Source of the DNA: Halisarca cf. caerulea
Lineage: Eukaryota; Porifera; Demospongiae; Chondrillida; Halisarcidae
Direction: 5' to 3'
Assembly (NCBI GenBank): GCA_963170055.1
Contig: CAUJGJ010000030.1
Location: forward strand, 1,780,337 to 1,844,336
Length of the DNA: 64,000 nt
In this document: positions 1-26,100 of the stretch, one piece after another
Position numbering within the stretch: position 1 is the first letter of the stretch
How the letters are laid out: the number at the start of each line of letters is the position of its first letter
Translations under genes and position numbers: made by a program
The notes under the pieces: model-generated
The model's input: only the letters and a program-made list of their open reading frames with translations
What the model was told of the DNA's origin: nothing
Database searches by the model: none

Positions 1-1771
1 ATGATTTGGATAATCTGCCAAACTCATATAATCTGCCAATATTAATATTCTTCAAAACGAATTGTAGCGGATTAATGAGAATTCACTGTATAATAGACAT
101 TCGATCGCACAGCACATGCAGACTATTATATAATAGTATACAAGCATAAACACATATATAAGAAAATCAATCTGTTATATATATGTTTTACATGCATATA
201 TGCAGGCTAACACTTTCGGAATTGGTGATCTCAAGATTGACTTTCCAGCACTATCCCGTATACGGAGATACTATACTCACTGCATGCATGACTGCCAACT
301 GCTACCAACCTCCGTACACTGCATGGACAAGTGCACATGCAAATGCATGCATGAGGGACAGACATATATAAAGGTACAAAATTAATGAATGCTTAAAACA
401 TGCATATTACACTTATCGATCAAGTGTACAATGCTACCATCCATCTCAGACTATATTATAATATATATTAACATCCAATATATAAGGTCTGGTGCATGCA
501 TGCATGACTACGTACTGTGCATGGAGCTCGAGGATGCATATGGACTCTTGTATCGAAGCACACGTGTATACGTGGAGGTTAGCCCTCTCACAACAGACAT
601 GCACTATTTCTCCACTCACTACAGACCATGTACTGATCTCAACAGTGGATGGTGCAATATACCCTACAAATCTCGCTTCTGAAATGATGATAGCTGCTTA
701 TAAATACCACAACATGCAAGAGTTGTCTACGCATATAAAGGTCAGTATAACCACAACATGGATGTTGACTGGACAGGAGGCATCCTACTGGACCACCAGA
801 AGTGTGTGGACCATTGGAGTGACACTATAATGGAATCTGTCCTGCACCTAGCACTCATGGCGGCTGGGGGTACATTTGAGAGCCCTGGAGATTGTCGTTG
901 GAATGACTGTAACTTGTCAATTAAGTTTTATTTCCGGGGTAAAATCTCAAACTCAAATAACAATTAGCATTTATGTATGATAAAAAAGAGAAAAGTGCAT
1001 TTATCATACAAATTGCAAGCATGCAGGCAATTTAAATATTAGACTTTTTTGCAGCTAAGCATAAACTATGACATGCAGTTTTACTGTAACTGTTGCAGTG
1101 ACCAATGCAATAATGCAATTGAAACTTCAAGCAAGTGTGATAGAAGATGGATGGAATATGATATTATACTCCACATACATAGTAGGATTGACAATGAAAA
1201 ACATGTCCGCTATACATTAGTGCAAATTTGTTTTCACCCTAATGGTGATTGGATCGTGTATGTTTAGACAGGTAAATAGTAATTCATTTGCCATAACAAA
1301 CGTATAAGGTTTAAATTAGAGTCACCCAGAGCAAGCAGAAATTTTAAGCATGCAAATATATATACAGTAAACATGTACTGTAAATTATTACACAAAATAG
1401 AAGAGACAATTTTAACAGCATATATACTTGGGAACAGTCATACTAGAGTACACGGCATGTACATTCATATTCTGCTAACACATGCCAATGGACATATTAC
1501 ATACGTACGTAAGTAGACACGTACATGCTGTGTGAAGGGTGCGTGAGACTAGTCAATTTTTGACAAAAAATACAAAAGTACATATCATGACAACCAATCC
1601 CACTCCAACACTAACATGGAGTCCACAGAACACGTATGACATTCATGCACACAGTATGATGCACATACATATTACTGTACAACACACAGAGAGAGACTAA
1701 TATTAGAAGTGTAAAACACAAATATAATAAAATAATAATTAAAGTGTGTTTCTGACAGAGATAACAAGTGG
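1..1771. other. Intergenic 3' flank of the NSMAF-like gene
   Basis: No coding exon could be supported here on either strand. The stretch is AT-rich with scattered palindromic TGTACA/TGCATGCA words. Short open frames (for example around 490-830) lack splice context and protein-like composition. It must contain the 3' UTR of the minus-strand gene ending at 1772, but no clear polyadenylation signal was picked out. Confidence 0.5.
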
Positions 1772-15901
<14,130 letters not shown>

Positions 15902-16113
15902 CTAGTGTTGGAAGAAGGGACACACTCACATAACAACATGTTCACAGCTGAAATAGGCAGACATACTGCATTCACACACCAGAAATTCATACATACAGTA
16001 TATGAACTGAACGTGCTGATACTGTATGTGCAGTATGCTTGAAAGCATAACAGGAAAGTATGTACATGTATGTATTTATGTACATCACTAGCAGATTATT
16101 AGTAGAGTGAAAC

Positions 16114-16280
16114 CTGTCTAATCCGGCACCCATTGGGGAATGTAAAACAGTGCTGGATTAGCAGGTTGCTGGATTATAGAGGTCAGTTTGTATGGTAAAT
16201 TAATGGATGGGGCCAGAGAACCTTGACCGGTTTAGGAGAATGCTGGTTTATAGAGGTGCTGGATTAGACAGGTTCCACTG
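16114..16280. mobile_element. MITE, GTGAAACCTGTCTAATCC family
   Basis: The ends GTGAAACCTGTCTAATCCGG and CTGGATTAGACAGGTTCCAC are near-perfect inverted repeats, flanked by TA-rich sequence. It lies upstream of the first recognised NSMAF exon. Confidence 0.7.
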
Positions 16281-16452
16281 TATTGAATGTACACACTGCA
16301 ATACAGCAAACCACAGGAACAGCATAGCCAATACACCCATACGTCGACATACTTTGTACGAAGTATGCTACACAATCTATAGGCTGAGCATGCACTATGG
16401 TTCCTATTGTATATTGGATCAGCAAAAAGCTTCATCTGCTTTCTCTTTCTGT

Positions 16453-16505
<53 letters not shown>

Positions 16506-16890
16506 GTGTTGTGAGTGCTCAGGCTTGATGCTGCCTGTGTCTGATGTGTGGGCATCCAGTATGTGGACACATGGGATCTACCACACATCTACAAGCACCC
16601 TGCAACCCAACACAGCTCAGCACACATTATATGTAAAAAAATATTCAAACAATGCATGTTTGAAAACCACAGGTGAATCGATTCCAGCAACTTCACATGT
16701 TAACATGGAAAAGGACCAGACAAAGGGTTTCGTGAAGTGAGTGAAAGGTGAAATAACGAAGGATTACAGAATACATTAGGAGAGACAACATGGCTTAAAA
16801 TTTAGTGCAATGTTGTAACCATGCATGTTTATACAGCATGCCATAGTACTGTACACTGTTCATGTATACATGTACTTTAGTCAGAACTGC

Positions 16891-16922
<32 letters not shown>

Positions 16923-17129
16923 ATATAATTGTATTAAGTAATTGAATATACACAGTGCTGGCACAGAATCAAGCTGTGACTTCGCACATGAGCTATGTTA
17001 AGTCATAAAGAACACGACTCAGCTACAATGGCACTCACAGCACACAACATACCCACACACAGACACAGTTCCCTGTCGACAATGAAGTGATTTACTCCAC
17101 GTCTGCAACAGCATAAAGTGGTGCGCAGG

Positions 17130-17137
17130 TATAAAAA
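17130..17137 (+). promoter_or_regulatory. TATA box of G1
   Basis: TATAAAAA is followed by a pyrimidine-rich CCCTCTCCTCTCTCC stretch, about 90 bp before the G1 ATG at 17226. Comparable TATA-like words stand 83 bp before the G2 ATG and 74 bp before the G3 ATG. Confidence 0.6.
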
Positions 17138-17225
17138 CCCTCTCCTCTCTCCTCCTCTCAAACTGAAGACAGTCATAACATATTTGAGTTGCAAGTCTTG
17201 TCCAACAGGAATAGAATAGAGGAAG

Positions 17226-20200
17226 ATGATTTCAGTGCTAACAGGTAAGTTTCAGCAAGGATTGGGAGCTAACTGGCTTTGATTGCTATTGTGGGACAAC
17301 CCTTGCTCATACATACGTATATACCACCCACTCTACATTTAGCAGAGCAGATCAGACTCAACATCCAATACTACTTTAGCAACATCTTAATATGCTGTAC
17401 ACTCACTATAAATCACTAGAATGCCCATTGTTTCAAGTACAGAGTACGTACCAAGGTACTCACTCACTGTACCATCTGGTGTATGTACAGAGGTACTCAC
17501 TGTACCATCTGGTGTAAGTACAGAGGTACTCATTGTACCATCTGGTGTATGTACAGAGGTACTCATTGTACCATCTGGTGTATGTACAGAGGTACTCACT
17601 GTACCATCTGGTGTATGTACAGAGGTACTCACTGTACCATCTGGTGTATGTACAGAGGTACTCACTGTACCATCTGGTGTATGTACAGAGGTACTCTCTG
17701 TACCATCTGGTGTATGTACAGAGGTACTCACTGTACCATCTGGTGTATGTACAGAGGTACTCACTGTACCATCTGGTGTATGTATGGAGGTACTCTCTGT
17801 ACCATCTGGTGAACGTACAGTATACATACTGTAGTTGTCCCATTTTAACCTAATCCCCTTCATGAGATAAACTGCCGTGATTCAGATCAGTGATATTGCT
17901 GTCCAATCATGTACGTACGTAGGTGTAATGGTGATGTTGGTACTTGCTGCACCCCTGCTCACTAGTGGGCTGCCACATGAGGTGCGGGTGCAGCAAACAG
18001 TAGAGAAGGCTTCCCACAGTGAAAAAAACCTGGGCTCCCTTGGGCTAAGCAGTGTGATCACCAGACGTGACACACGTGATGGTGATGACAGACCTTCGGA
18101 TGAAGGAGATCACAAGAACAAAGAAGATAGAAGAAACGACACCATCAGTGATGATGGAGACGATGGAAATAGTGCAAACAAAACAGCATGTAAGCCTATG
18201 ATACGTGCGCATGACTGATGTACACGACAACACACATACTGCAATGGGACAGCATGTGCAGTTGAAGGCAACAGCAATACACATACTGCACATGCATCTG
18301 GAGCATGTACTGTATGCGTATGTTTGGCACTGTACAGTTCAAACAGGGCTTGTTGGACTATCAAGCAAGCCAAAGGGTTAGTTCTTCATCCAAAATTCAT
18401 CCCTTTTGAAGTAATTTGGTAGACCAGCTAACTCTGCTTGACATATAGAAGAGCATGTCAACTAACTTCTACATGTTGACACGTTCCATACATCTCAATG
18501 GGGAAAATACTACTGAAGAACAGTTTGTATAGTTCATGTGAACTCACCTACCACACCATCGCTCCTTTGAGTACTCTGCTCCATTGCAGTCCACTACACT
18601 AGGGCCTCGCAATCAACTATCAAATCCAATACAGTGAAACCCTCCGTAATCCGACACCTCTATATCTGACATTCTTTATAATCCAGCCATCTTATGAGGT
18701 ACAGTCCCATGAGTCACTGCAAATAGACAACCTCTTAATCCAGCACTTTTTTCTAGCCCCACTGAGTGTTGGATCAGAGAGGTTTCACTAAAATTTGGTC
18801 CATTGCTCAGTACCATACAAGTGGTCTGCCTTACAGTTATCTGTATTCCCTCTCCCCTCCCCCCTCCCCTCTCCCACTCTCTCCCTGTCTCCCCTCCCCT
18901 CTCCCACTCTCTCCCTGTCCCCACTTCCCCACTCCCCCACACACTAAAGCAACCACAACAGACTGTGGACCTCCTGGAGACCTTCCCAATGGGGTTGCTG
19001 ATGTCTATGGCACAACCTTTGGTGCAAGAGTCAGGTATTCATGCAATTCAGGCTACACTCTGGATGGGATAAAGACCAGACGCTGCCAGAAAGGAGGCAC
19101 CTGGACCTACACCGCACCAACATGCAGAGGTAAACCACAGCATGTAAAAGGTAAACTACATGACATATATGCAGGAAACTACACTCGTAGTAGGTGAACT
19201 ACACTCGTAGTAGGTGAACTTCACTCGTGGTAGGCGAGCTACACTCGTGGTAGGTGAACTACATTCGTAGTAGGTGAACTACACTCGTAGTAGGTGAACT
19301 ACACTCGTGGTAGGTGAACTACATTCGTAGTAGGTGAACTACACTCGTAGTAGGTGAGCTACACTCGTAGTAGGTGAACTACACTCGTAGTAGGTGAGCT
19401 ACACTCGTAGTAGGTGAACTACACTCGTAGTAGGTGAACTACACTCGTAGTAGGTAAACTACACTCGTAGTAGGTAAACTACACTCGTAGTAGGTAAACT
19501 ACACTCGTAGTAGGTGAACTACACTTGTAGTAGGTGAACTACACTCGTAGTAGGTGAACTACACTCGTAGTAGGTAAACTACACATGCAGTAGGTGAACT
19601 ACACTCGTAGTAGGTAAACTACACATGCAGTAGGTGAACTACACTTGTAGTAGGTGAACTACAACATGTGCATAAAAGTTAAACTATACAACATGTAAGA
19701 GGTAAACAACAACAAAGACAAAAAGCAACACATATAAGAAAATGAGGTAGGACACAAACATCAGATTTCTGACCACTTTTCAACAAACTTATACTAGTAG
19801 CTGCCTTTCAGAATTTGGCCAGATTGGAGACATGCTTAGATCACACACTGTTTTGATATGCCACCTACGAGGAGAAACTGCAGTCACATCTTATCTAAAC
19901 GAAAATGGTTCATCCGGAAACCTCATTCACCCAACACTCTGTTCTGAATCCCCATTGCTAATTTAAAACTGTACATAATTCTACCAGAATTGTTAAACAT
20001 CTGGTTCATCTGACATTAATTCATGGTGAACAGATGTCATCTGATAAACTAGATTCCGCTGTACACACAATACCACTGCATTGCAATACTGTGTTGTAAT
20101 ACTGGAGTGTGCATATTGCTTCCATTCTGCAGAAGAGAAGCCCTGTCCAGAAGTGGAGGGAAACTCCATTAGAGTGGTTCTTGCGAATCGCCTATTGGTT

Positions 20201-20290
20201 TACACGTGTGCAAACGGACTGAGTGTATGGCGTTGTGACATGGTCACAGGACAGTGGGTCTCCAGGACTTCCATCTGCACACTGAAGTGA
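17226..20290 (+). CDS. G1: secreted two-CCP protein with acidic linker
   Basis: Exons: 17226-17244, 17923-18189, 18950-19129, 20133-20290 (TGA 20288-20290). Phases agree and give 207 residues. The first two exons encode a signal peptide (MISVLT then GVMVMLVLAAPLLTSG), followed by a charged linker rich in Asp, Arg and Lys (RRDTRDGDDRPSDEGDHK). Exon 3 is a typical CCP (DCGPPGDLPNG ... YSCNSGYTLDG ... CQKGGTWTYTAPTC). Exon 4 is a short divergent CCP with four cysteines (CPEVEG ... YTCANGLSVWRCD ... TSICTLK) running directly into the stop. No transmembrane segment or GPI signal is evident. A GTGAGT overlaps the stop, so splicing onward in phase 2 is an alternative. The product is probably an extracellular binding protein; its ligand is unknown. 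Confidence 0.75.
17455..17813. repeat. 33-bp minisatellite, ~11 copies
   Basis: The unit is GTACTCACTGTACCATCTGG plus TGTATGTACAGAG, in the first G1 intron. As 33 is a multiple of three, frames stay open on both strands; these are not genes. Confidence 0.93.
18632..18790. mobile_element. MITE, CAGTGAAACC family
   Basis: It starts CAGTGAAACCCTCCGTAATC and ends GGATCAGAGAGGTTTCACT. It contains TCTTATGAGGTACAGTCCC, shared with 4.2 kb. It ends about 160 bp before the first G1 CCP exon. Confidence 0.65.
19183..19664. repeat. 20-bp minisatellite, ~24 copies
   Basis: The unit is TACACTCGTAGTAGGTGAAC with A/G variants, in the G1 intron after exon 3. The first units resemble the sequence just after the exon 3 donor (AGAGGTAAACCACAGCATG), suggesting growth from the intron start. 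Confidence 0.9.
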
Positions 20291-20852
20291 GTAGGGACAC
20301 AGGTCAACACACACTGTTTGCCTTCATTGCACCTGTACGTGTATCACAGGTGCAGGAAACACAATGATAACATTATTGCAGACATCAGCAGTTGTGTACA
20401 CCAATACAATACACACTGACAGTGTAAACTGAACTTAAAGCAACACTGAGACCTTGAGCATTGTAAACTGTAAACAAGAGAATCTAATTTTCAGCTCCCC
20501 ACTGATGTTTCCCCGGGAGAAAATGTCACCTGTGAAGATGTAACCATACTAATGGATGGAAGCACCCCATCACAGGGTCTACCCCTCACACAACACGGGC
20601 TTCCATGTGCAGCATGCACAGCAGCAATCACTACACTAGCACTTCATATTGACTCATACTGACACACACACTTGTAGAGTATGTACACAGTTGAAGGATG
20701 CAATGAATACTTTTAACATTGCAAATGGAACACATACAACACATACAAAACGTGCATGCATAATATCTAAACACATAATACTGTATGCATGAGTATGTGT
20801 GTGTATGTGTGTGCGTGTGTGTGTGTGTGCGTGTGTGTGTGTGTGTGTGTGC

Positions 20853-20906
<54 letters not shown>

Positions 20907-21694
20907 GTGAGTGAAGGTATACATATGTACATGCAAGCAAACATAAGGTTGAAAACAAGACGTACAAATTCTTATGATTACTTCTATTGCTCTTTCATCA
21001 TTAGCCAATGAAAGAAGATGAAATCAGACAAGATTGCACATCTCAGAAGAATAATACTTTACACACCAACATTATAGACAACAAACAGTATACTGTAACA
21101 CAACAATGATAAACAGGATTGTATATGTACATAGGTTCCAATGTATAAACATATACTGTATATTACTTACAAGTATTCCTCGCTAATGTAAACAATATAT
21201 GCATAATGGCAGAGCTTGCTGTTAACGTACATCAGACAACGAACATGCATGGTGAAAATTCCTCTTAAGTGCATGCTCCTCTACTTTGCTCACGTGTGAC
21301 AGAAGTCGCTATATTTAGCACGCACTGCACACACACACACACACACACACACAACGTTGTGCAATACGGGCATAATGCACTACACATGCACACAACGTTG
21401 TGCAATACAAGCATAAATGTATCTGATTCTACTACTAAGACTTCCCAATTAGTCCTGCCCTCTTGCCTGTAGACAGTACACAAGGGGTTCTAATAGTTCT
21501 GGACTTACTGCTGATGTCGACCAGCAGTGGCTTCCCAAGTGACCTTGTAGCACTGCATGGAGCATGCATGACCACCTTCTGGGGACGTCATAGGGCTTCT
21601 GAGCAAGCACATATATAAGGGACCATACAACCATTGCCTGGTGTAGTACTGAACAGGCCACCATCAACATTAATGCCAAACAGCTAGTCATAGC
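20291..21694. other. G1-G2 intergenic region
   Basis: No coding exon was seen. It contains a (TG)n tract at 20795-20905 and a short (CA)n at 21331-21353. The segments around 20495-20620 and 21485-21560 (TGTGAAGATGT, ACCTTGTAGCACT, CACACGGGCTTCCATG) recur in the duplicated copy at 33.76-33.92 and 34.84-35.02 kb. The G2 TATA-like word TATATAAG is at 21612-21619. Confidence 0.6.
21612..21619 (+). promoter_or_regulatory. TATA box of G2
   Basis: TATATAAG lies 83 bp before the G2 ATG. The following ACAGGCCACCATCAA is conserved upstream of G3 (TATATAGG at 35761-35768), so the two genes share a core promoter. Confidence 0.55.
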
Positions 21695-23046
21695 ATGAAG
21701 CTGTCAGGTGCTATACTGTTAGGTAAGCAGGAGTGTTTGGACACAGCAGAACCTTCTCAAAGAACACTCTTTAGACAAAAAATTGTTACGGTTATGAAAG
21801 ATTATTTAACCTAGGGAGGGGCGGGGTGGGGGGTGGGGGAGGGGGAGGCTACTACTCTAGGCACTCGTGAGTATACTACAAAGCCTTATTTGGTAGTATT
21901 GTACATGTACTATGACGCATATCCTGAAAAGAAGAAGTTCTGAGAATATAAACTAAGTTTTTGCGGGTCCCTTAAGTTTATTTCAACATGCAAGGTTTGA
22001 CTGTGCAAGGTCTACAACAGCTGTGGTGAGAAGCACAGTGAATGGTGCACTTTGGCAGAACAACTTGCTGTACTAAACAGTAAGTATTCCCTCAAACAAA
22101 GAACAGAACCTCTACTTCTCTGGTGAAATTATGTCTTGGTAGCATGTTAATCAAAGGAGATATGGTTAGGCACATTAAGTACAATATATGTATACTGTAC
22201 ATGCTACTGTCTGCAGGTACACTGTTGATGTACTTCAGAGAACTGCCACAAGCTGCTGCAAGTGATGAGATAGGTATGGAAGGGAGTGATGCTTCCGCAG
22301 GACCTGGATGCAGGTTCCCCCATATCCAGCTCTCCGGAGGGTCGCAACGATGTGAGGGGCTGATGAAGGTAAATCTGGTAGGAAACTGGGAATATGGCTG
22401 CCGGGAAAAGATCTCCAACGAAACTGTGCAAGTAGTGTGTAGACAGCTAGGCTGTGGACCACTGTGAGTCATCGGATAAACCACATGCATACACAACCAA
22501 ACATAGCAGAGTACCATCTTTCCGATGCAGGGTTGCTGTTTTCCAAGGGATACAAAATTACACAATGTAAGCCGCTGACACACAAGTGTGTACATGTACG
22601 TGCGTGGACGTGTGTGTGTGTGTGTGTGTATGTGTGCATGTGCAAGTGTGTGTATGTGTGCATGCAAGAGATTACAGGTACTTATTACATCTACATCACT
22701 TGAATACATATTATACCATCTACTCTTCCAAATAATAGCAACAATACACAGTTTTTCCCGTACGACTGCAATGGGAATGAAAGTACGCTGCACGACTGCC
22801 AGGTCACAGATGGAGAGTGTGGACCACCTGACATGATTGAAATAAAGTGTGAGGTACATACAAATATGTGCATAGGTATACAGTGCACAAAATGTACCTG
22901 AATATCTGTACACAGTACATACATATATATTGCACAAAGATCAATACATGTGTAGGCAGGACAGACTTTTATGTAAAATTCAAAGTATAGTTTAAGTTTG
23001 CTAAAGTGTTTAAATTTAGGGCAATACACAAGCACATAACAGAAAC

Positions 23047-23105
<59 letters not shown>

Positions 23106-26100
23106 AACTTTAATTACACCCTTAAATTAAGGAGCTTTCACACATTACAAAGCTACGTATATAAGATGGCTGAAGAGATATTAACCAGGATTTGAGCATA
23201 CTGTACAAACGCATCAGTCGTACACTAGGGACAAGTGCAGTACAGTTTCCGTATAGATACATTACCATACTGAGAACACACTGTACATACTGTACTGCAC
23301 GTACAGAACAGGACCATAGTGTCAACATTGACCATACCACAGCTATTATTCTCCAAGAAGGAAGTTATACATACAGTACACAACCTACTAAGGCTATGTT
23401 TACACATACATGTATTTGACTGTTTAGACAAAAATGCTGAAACACATCAGTAAACGCATACTTCAATATTCACAAACAGGCACCAAAGTAGATATCTTTG
23501 TAAGAGCAACCCGAAGCACAATATGCACATGTCCAAAACTATCCATAACTGTCCGTAATTTTGACAACCAACCAAAGGACATGCGTACTGTACTCACACT
23601 TACGTGTATCAGGAAGCACCACATGTGATACATACATCTGGGATGCAATAGAGAGCACATACAGTACAATACCACAAATGAATGTACTGTAGATGTATGT
23701 ACGTATGTGCATATTGTGCTAATTTGGTACGTACGCACAAATCCCTATTCTGCCATTTTGTTTTCACGTCATCCCTACATGTGGAGTAATGCTGTACTCC
23801 ATAATAAGTCCTGCAAATTATATAGTACACTCATTACCACTTTCTACAGGAAACCATCAGCAATGATACCTACTCTGAACGGAGAGTCAGTGAGTGGAAT
23901 ATACAGTGTCCCCGTAGGCATACACTCATGACCCACACACACGAGAATCCATCATGATATCCCATGTGCGTCAGTGATGGGGTCACATTCAGTCCCTAAG
24001 ATAAAAACATGCCTCTAATATGAAGAAGAAGGTGAATTGTACTTATCTCACAGCAAATATAGACTGCGGACATCCCGGCAACATCTCTAATGGAACAGTG
24101 ACTCTTGCAAGAGGAACAAAGGAAGGAGATACAGCTTACTACACATGCAATGATGGTACTGAGCTAAATGGAACCTGCGCTTCAAGAGTTTGCGGACCAG
24201 ATGGTCGTTGGAGTGGTGTGGAACCGTCCTGTGATGGTAAGAAACTGCTCAGTCCGCATACAAAACATGCCTTCAAATCAAGCACTGAGTCAAATGCCCA
24301 ACTGCACATAATAGCAGTACGTATGTACACTGCACAAGAAGTTGTACATTTTTGTTAGTTCAAGCTGTACGTTGACAAGACAAAGGCCAGTATTGCTTAC
24401 AGTTTGTTCAGTTCATCTAGAGTAAGTACACATATTGACTAGGCATAACGCAGACAATACACACTACAACTGATGATATTTACTTTCAACATTCATATAC
24501 AGTGAAACCTCTCTAATCCGACGCCCACAGGGACCTGGAAAACATGTCGGATTAGCAGGTTGTCGGATTAGGGAGGTGATTTTGTATTGAAATGGTGCAT
24601 GTGTGTGCAAATATTTGGTGTCGGTTTGAGAGGTTGTCGGTTTAGAGAGGCGTCGGATTAGAGAGGTTTCACTGTACTATGATTTTATTCTTAGCAGAAA
24701 TAATGAAATGTCCTAAGTTAAAAGACATTGAACATGGATGGGTCACAGTGAATTTCGTTCAGAGCGTGTATTTTGGAAGATACAACTGCATTCCTGGTTA
24801 CAAGCTGGATGGAGCGTGGTTTAGAAGCTGCACCGATGGACAGTGGGAGGGAACTGCCCCAGCATGTGTGGAGGGTATGAAACATTACATCCTTTGCTAC
24901 CATACAGTATATATGTACATATGATGATACATAAGCACAGATAAGCAACCCACGCAAACTAGCCGGACAGGATACACATTCTAATAAAGTGGCATAAGTT
25001 AGAAATATGCTCCTAACTCAAAATAACCAGAAGTGCACAAACATGTTAGACAGCCAAAAGGCATCCTCCAACTGATCAACACTATGGAAGAAAGCATAAC
25101 ACCATGGGCTACTTGCATGCATGCTATAGTCCACTTACCCAAAACTATTGACATTGTTATACAGAAACTCTAAGTTTCCAATGCCTAGATCACGGGTAAC
25201 TATATGATTCACAGACGCTCACAAAATACAGGAAATTTACATTTATTCGTTTTACAGTAATGATAGATTGTGGACAACCTGGGAATATCACCAATGGAGA
25301 TGTGGATGTCTCCGAAGGAACAAGAGAAGGGGCTTTTGTGAGGTACACTTGTGACAGTGAATACAAGCTCAATGGAAGAGAATACAGAAGATGTCAAAAT
25401 AATGGACTATGGAGTGGAACAGAACCTACTTGTCAAAGTAAGACAGCATAGTCGCACTGATCAGGGCATCCCAACACTTACTCGCATAGTTCATATCTGC
25501 AATGCATGAATGCGCAGTGTTTAAAGATTGTGGACATCCTGGAAATATCACCAATGGAGACTTAGATATCTCCAATGGAACACAAGTAGGGGATGTAGTG
25601 ATGTACACATGTGACAGTGGATACAAGCTCAGTGGAAGAGAATACAGAATATGTCAAAATGTTGGAAATTGGAGTGGAACAGAACCCACTTGCCAAAGTA
25701 AGACAGTAAGAGCTGTAAAAGCTCAGTGCATTGCCATATCTCATGTAAAAAAACAAAACAAAACGCACCATCTGCAAAACTATGAAATTAATGGTACAAT
25801 ACGGGATGAGTGATTATACAACACACTCAGTCACTTTATGGACTGGATGAACAGTGACCTGTGGTGACACCAACCTGTGAAAGTTAGCGCATGCCAAATG
25901 GTAGGATTGAACTACCTGGAACTGTATGGGAGAAACCGCATCAAAATGTCACACTTTCATCTGGCAAATTTCTCAACATTCAATCAACCATTAATTTGCA
26001 TCAATGGAAATAGCTACAGTAGGTGTGCACTTTTTGGTAGTACTGTACCCACCACATCCAGAAGACATTGAATATTGATGCACAAGTTGGAGTGATTCGC

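Larger units (their letters stand above)
15902..17225. other. Divergent intergenic region, NSMAF 5' end not resolved
   Basis: It lies between the first recognisable NSMAF exon (minus) and the G1 start codon (plus). It holds a MITE, a (TG)n tract (16449-16504) and a (TA)n tract (16891-16915). The N-terminal FAN region and a promoter for the minus-strand gene should lie here, but I could not recognise a convincing exon in any frame. Confidence 0.5.

Noticed and set aside
16207..16740. 177-codon plus-strand frame and the minus-strand frame opposite it, considered as the missing NSMAF N-terminus
   Set aside because: It crosses a MITE end and a (TG)n tract, and neither strand shows similarity to the FAN N-terminal region.
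17387..17863. Frames with repeated HTPDGTVSTSV or VPSGVCTEVL
   Set aside because: 33-bp minisatellite in the first G1 intron; the real exons flank it.
20281..20296. G1 splicing onward through the GTGAGT overlapping its stop into G2
   Set aside because: That donor is phase 2, whereas G2 begins with its own ATG, TATA box and signal peptide; the in-frame TGA is the simpler end.
22092..22937. A 281-codon minus-strand frame
   Set aside because: It is antisense to the well-supported SRCR exons of G2, with no splice or domain support of its own.
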